NCBI GenBank assembly: GCA_017623955.1
Contig: JAGAOA010000279.1
Location: 1-5,856, forward strand
Length of the DNA: 5,856 nt
Source of the DNA: Opitutales bacterium
GTDB lineage: Bacteria > Verrucomicrobiota > Verrucomicrobiae > Opitutales > CAG-312
Direction of reading: 5' to 3'
The translations under genes were made by a program, and so were the position numbers. Shown here piece after piece: positions 5,605 to 5,856 of the stretch. Numbering within the stretch: position 1 is the stretch's first letter; every line of letters begins with the position of its first letter. The notes under the pieces were generated by a model. That model saw only the letters and a list, made by a program, of their open reading frames with translations, did not search any database and was not told the DNA's origin.

Positions 5605-5856
5605 TTATAAAAGTGATTTAACTTTTGCTAAGATTTGTTCTCTACCCAATCCAAATTGATTGCGAATAGTTGCAACGTCTGTTCCATGTGGGATATAAAC
5701 ATCTGGCCATCCAATAATTTCAAGTTTGCAATTCTTGTTGTTGTCTATTAAACATTCTGCAATAGCCGAGCCAAATCCACCCATTCTTACATGGTCTTCC
5801 AGTGTGAGAATTACCTTATTTTCATCGGCATTCTTTAGTAAAAGTTCTTTGTCTAG
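5605..5856 (-). CDS. dxs: 1-deoxy-D-xylulose-5-phosphate synthase, C-terminal end (partial)
   Basis: The minus strand has an open frame from the window edge to a TAA at 5607-5605, giving 83 residues; the 5' part of the gene lies outside. It starts with LDKELLLKNA, continues with VILTLEDHVRMGGFGSAIAE (residues 15-34) and then IIGWPDVYIPHGT and an FGLGREQI segment. This is the C-terminal transketolase-C-like domain of DXS: the E-D/E-x(4)-GGFGSA motif, the G-x-PD-x-[YF]-I-x-HG motif and the final GL-x(3)-I helix. DXS is a cytoplasmic, thiamine-diphosphate-dependent enzyme that condenses pyruvate with glyceraldehyde 3-phosphate in the first step of the MEP isoprenoid pathway, and also feeds thiamine and pyridoxal synthesis. 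The catalytic ThDP-binding parts are not visible here. It converges on the secreted paralog and is probably unrelated to it. A generic transketolase is less likely given these motifs. Confidence 0.88.
   Translation of the reverse strand, partial: LDKELLLKNADENKVILTLEDHVRMGGFGSAIAECLIDNNKNCKLEIIGWPDVYIPHGTDVATIRNQFGLGREQILAKVKSLL

Overview
The window looks like AT-rich bacterial chromosome from a diderm that uses ordinary sigma70-type signals. It shows TTGACA -35 boxes, a TATATT -10 box and an AGGAGG ribosome binding site, which argues against Bacteroidota. Sec- and TAT-exported carbohydrate-type proteins, a TAT-exported Gfo/Idh/MocA protein and a paralogous family of roughly 600-residue secreted proteins fit the PVC group, for example a gut-type Lentisphaerota/Victivallales lineage. 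That placement is an inference from protein style, not a demonstrated assignment.

Layout from left to right. Positions 1-66 (minus) hold the first 22 codons of a hydrophobic protein that runs off the left edge. Positions 89-1315 (minus) encode a TAT-exported Gfo/Idh/MocA-fold protein with GH109-like features, preceded by a convincing promoter at 1369-1396. Positions 1316-1645 are a 330-base gap that holds this promoter, the terminator of the next gene and no recognisable gene. Positions 1646-3451 (minus) and 3743-5530 (plus) are two divergently transcribed paralogs of 601 and 595 residues. Both have Sec signal peptides and three acidic residues in a GH101/GH129-like arrangement, and both probably belong to the DUF5696-type family. 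The 291-base region between them holds back-to-back TTGACA elements forming an 8-bp inverted repeat. A strong hairpin terminator (5550-5583) ends the rightmost paralog. Positions 5605-5856 (minus) are the 3' end of dxs (1-deoxy-D-xylulose-5-phosphate synthase), which converges on it.

Functional reading. The three central proteins are all predicted to be exported, and each resembles a fold in which alpha-N-acetylgalactosaminidases are known: GH109 for the Gfo/Idh/MocA protein, GH101/GH129 for the paralogs. A small locus acting on host or dietary glycans, possibly O-glycans, is the best working idea, but the substrate is not shown by the sequence. A shared promoter motif (ATGTC followed by at least eight A on the plus strand) lies upstream of both minus-strand genes and next to the start region of the plus-strand paralog, so the three may be co-regulated. 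The dxs fragment is housekeeping and probably unrelated.
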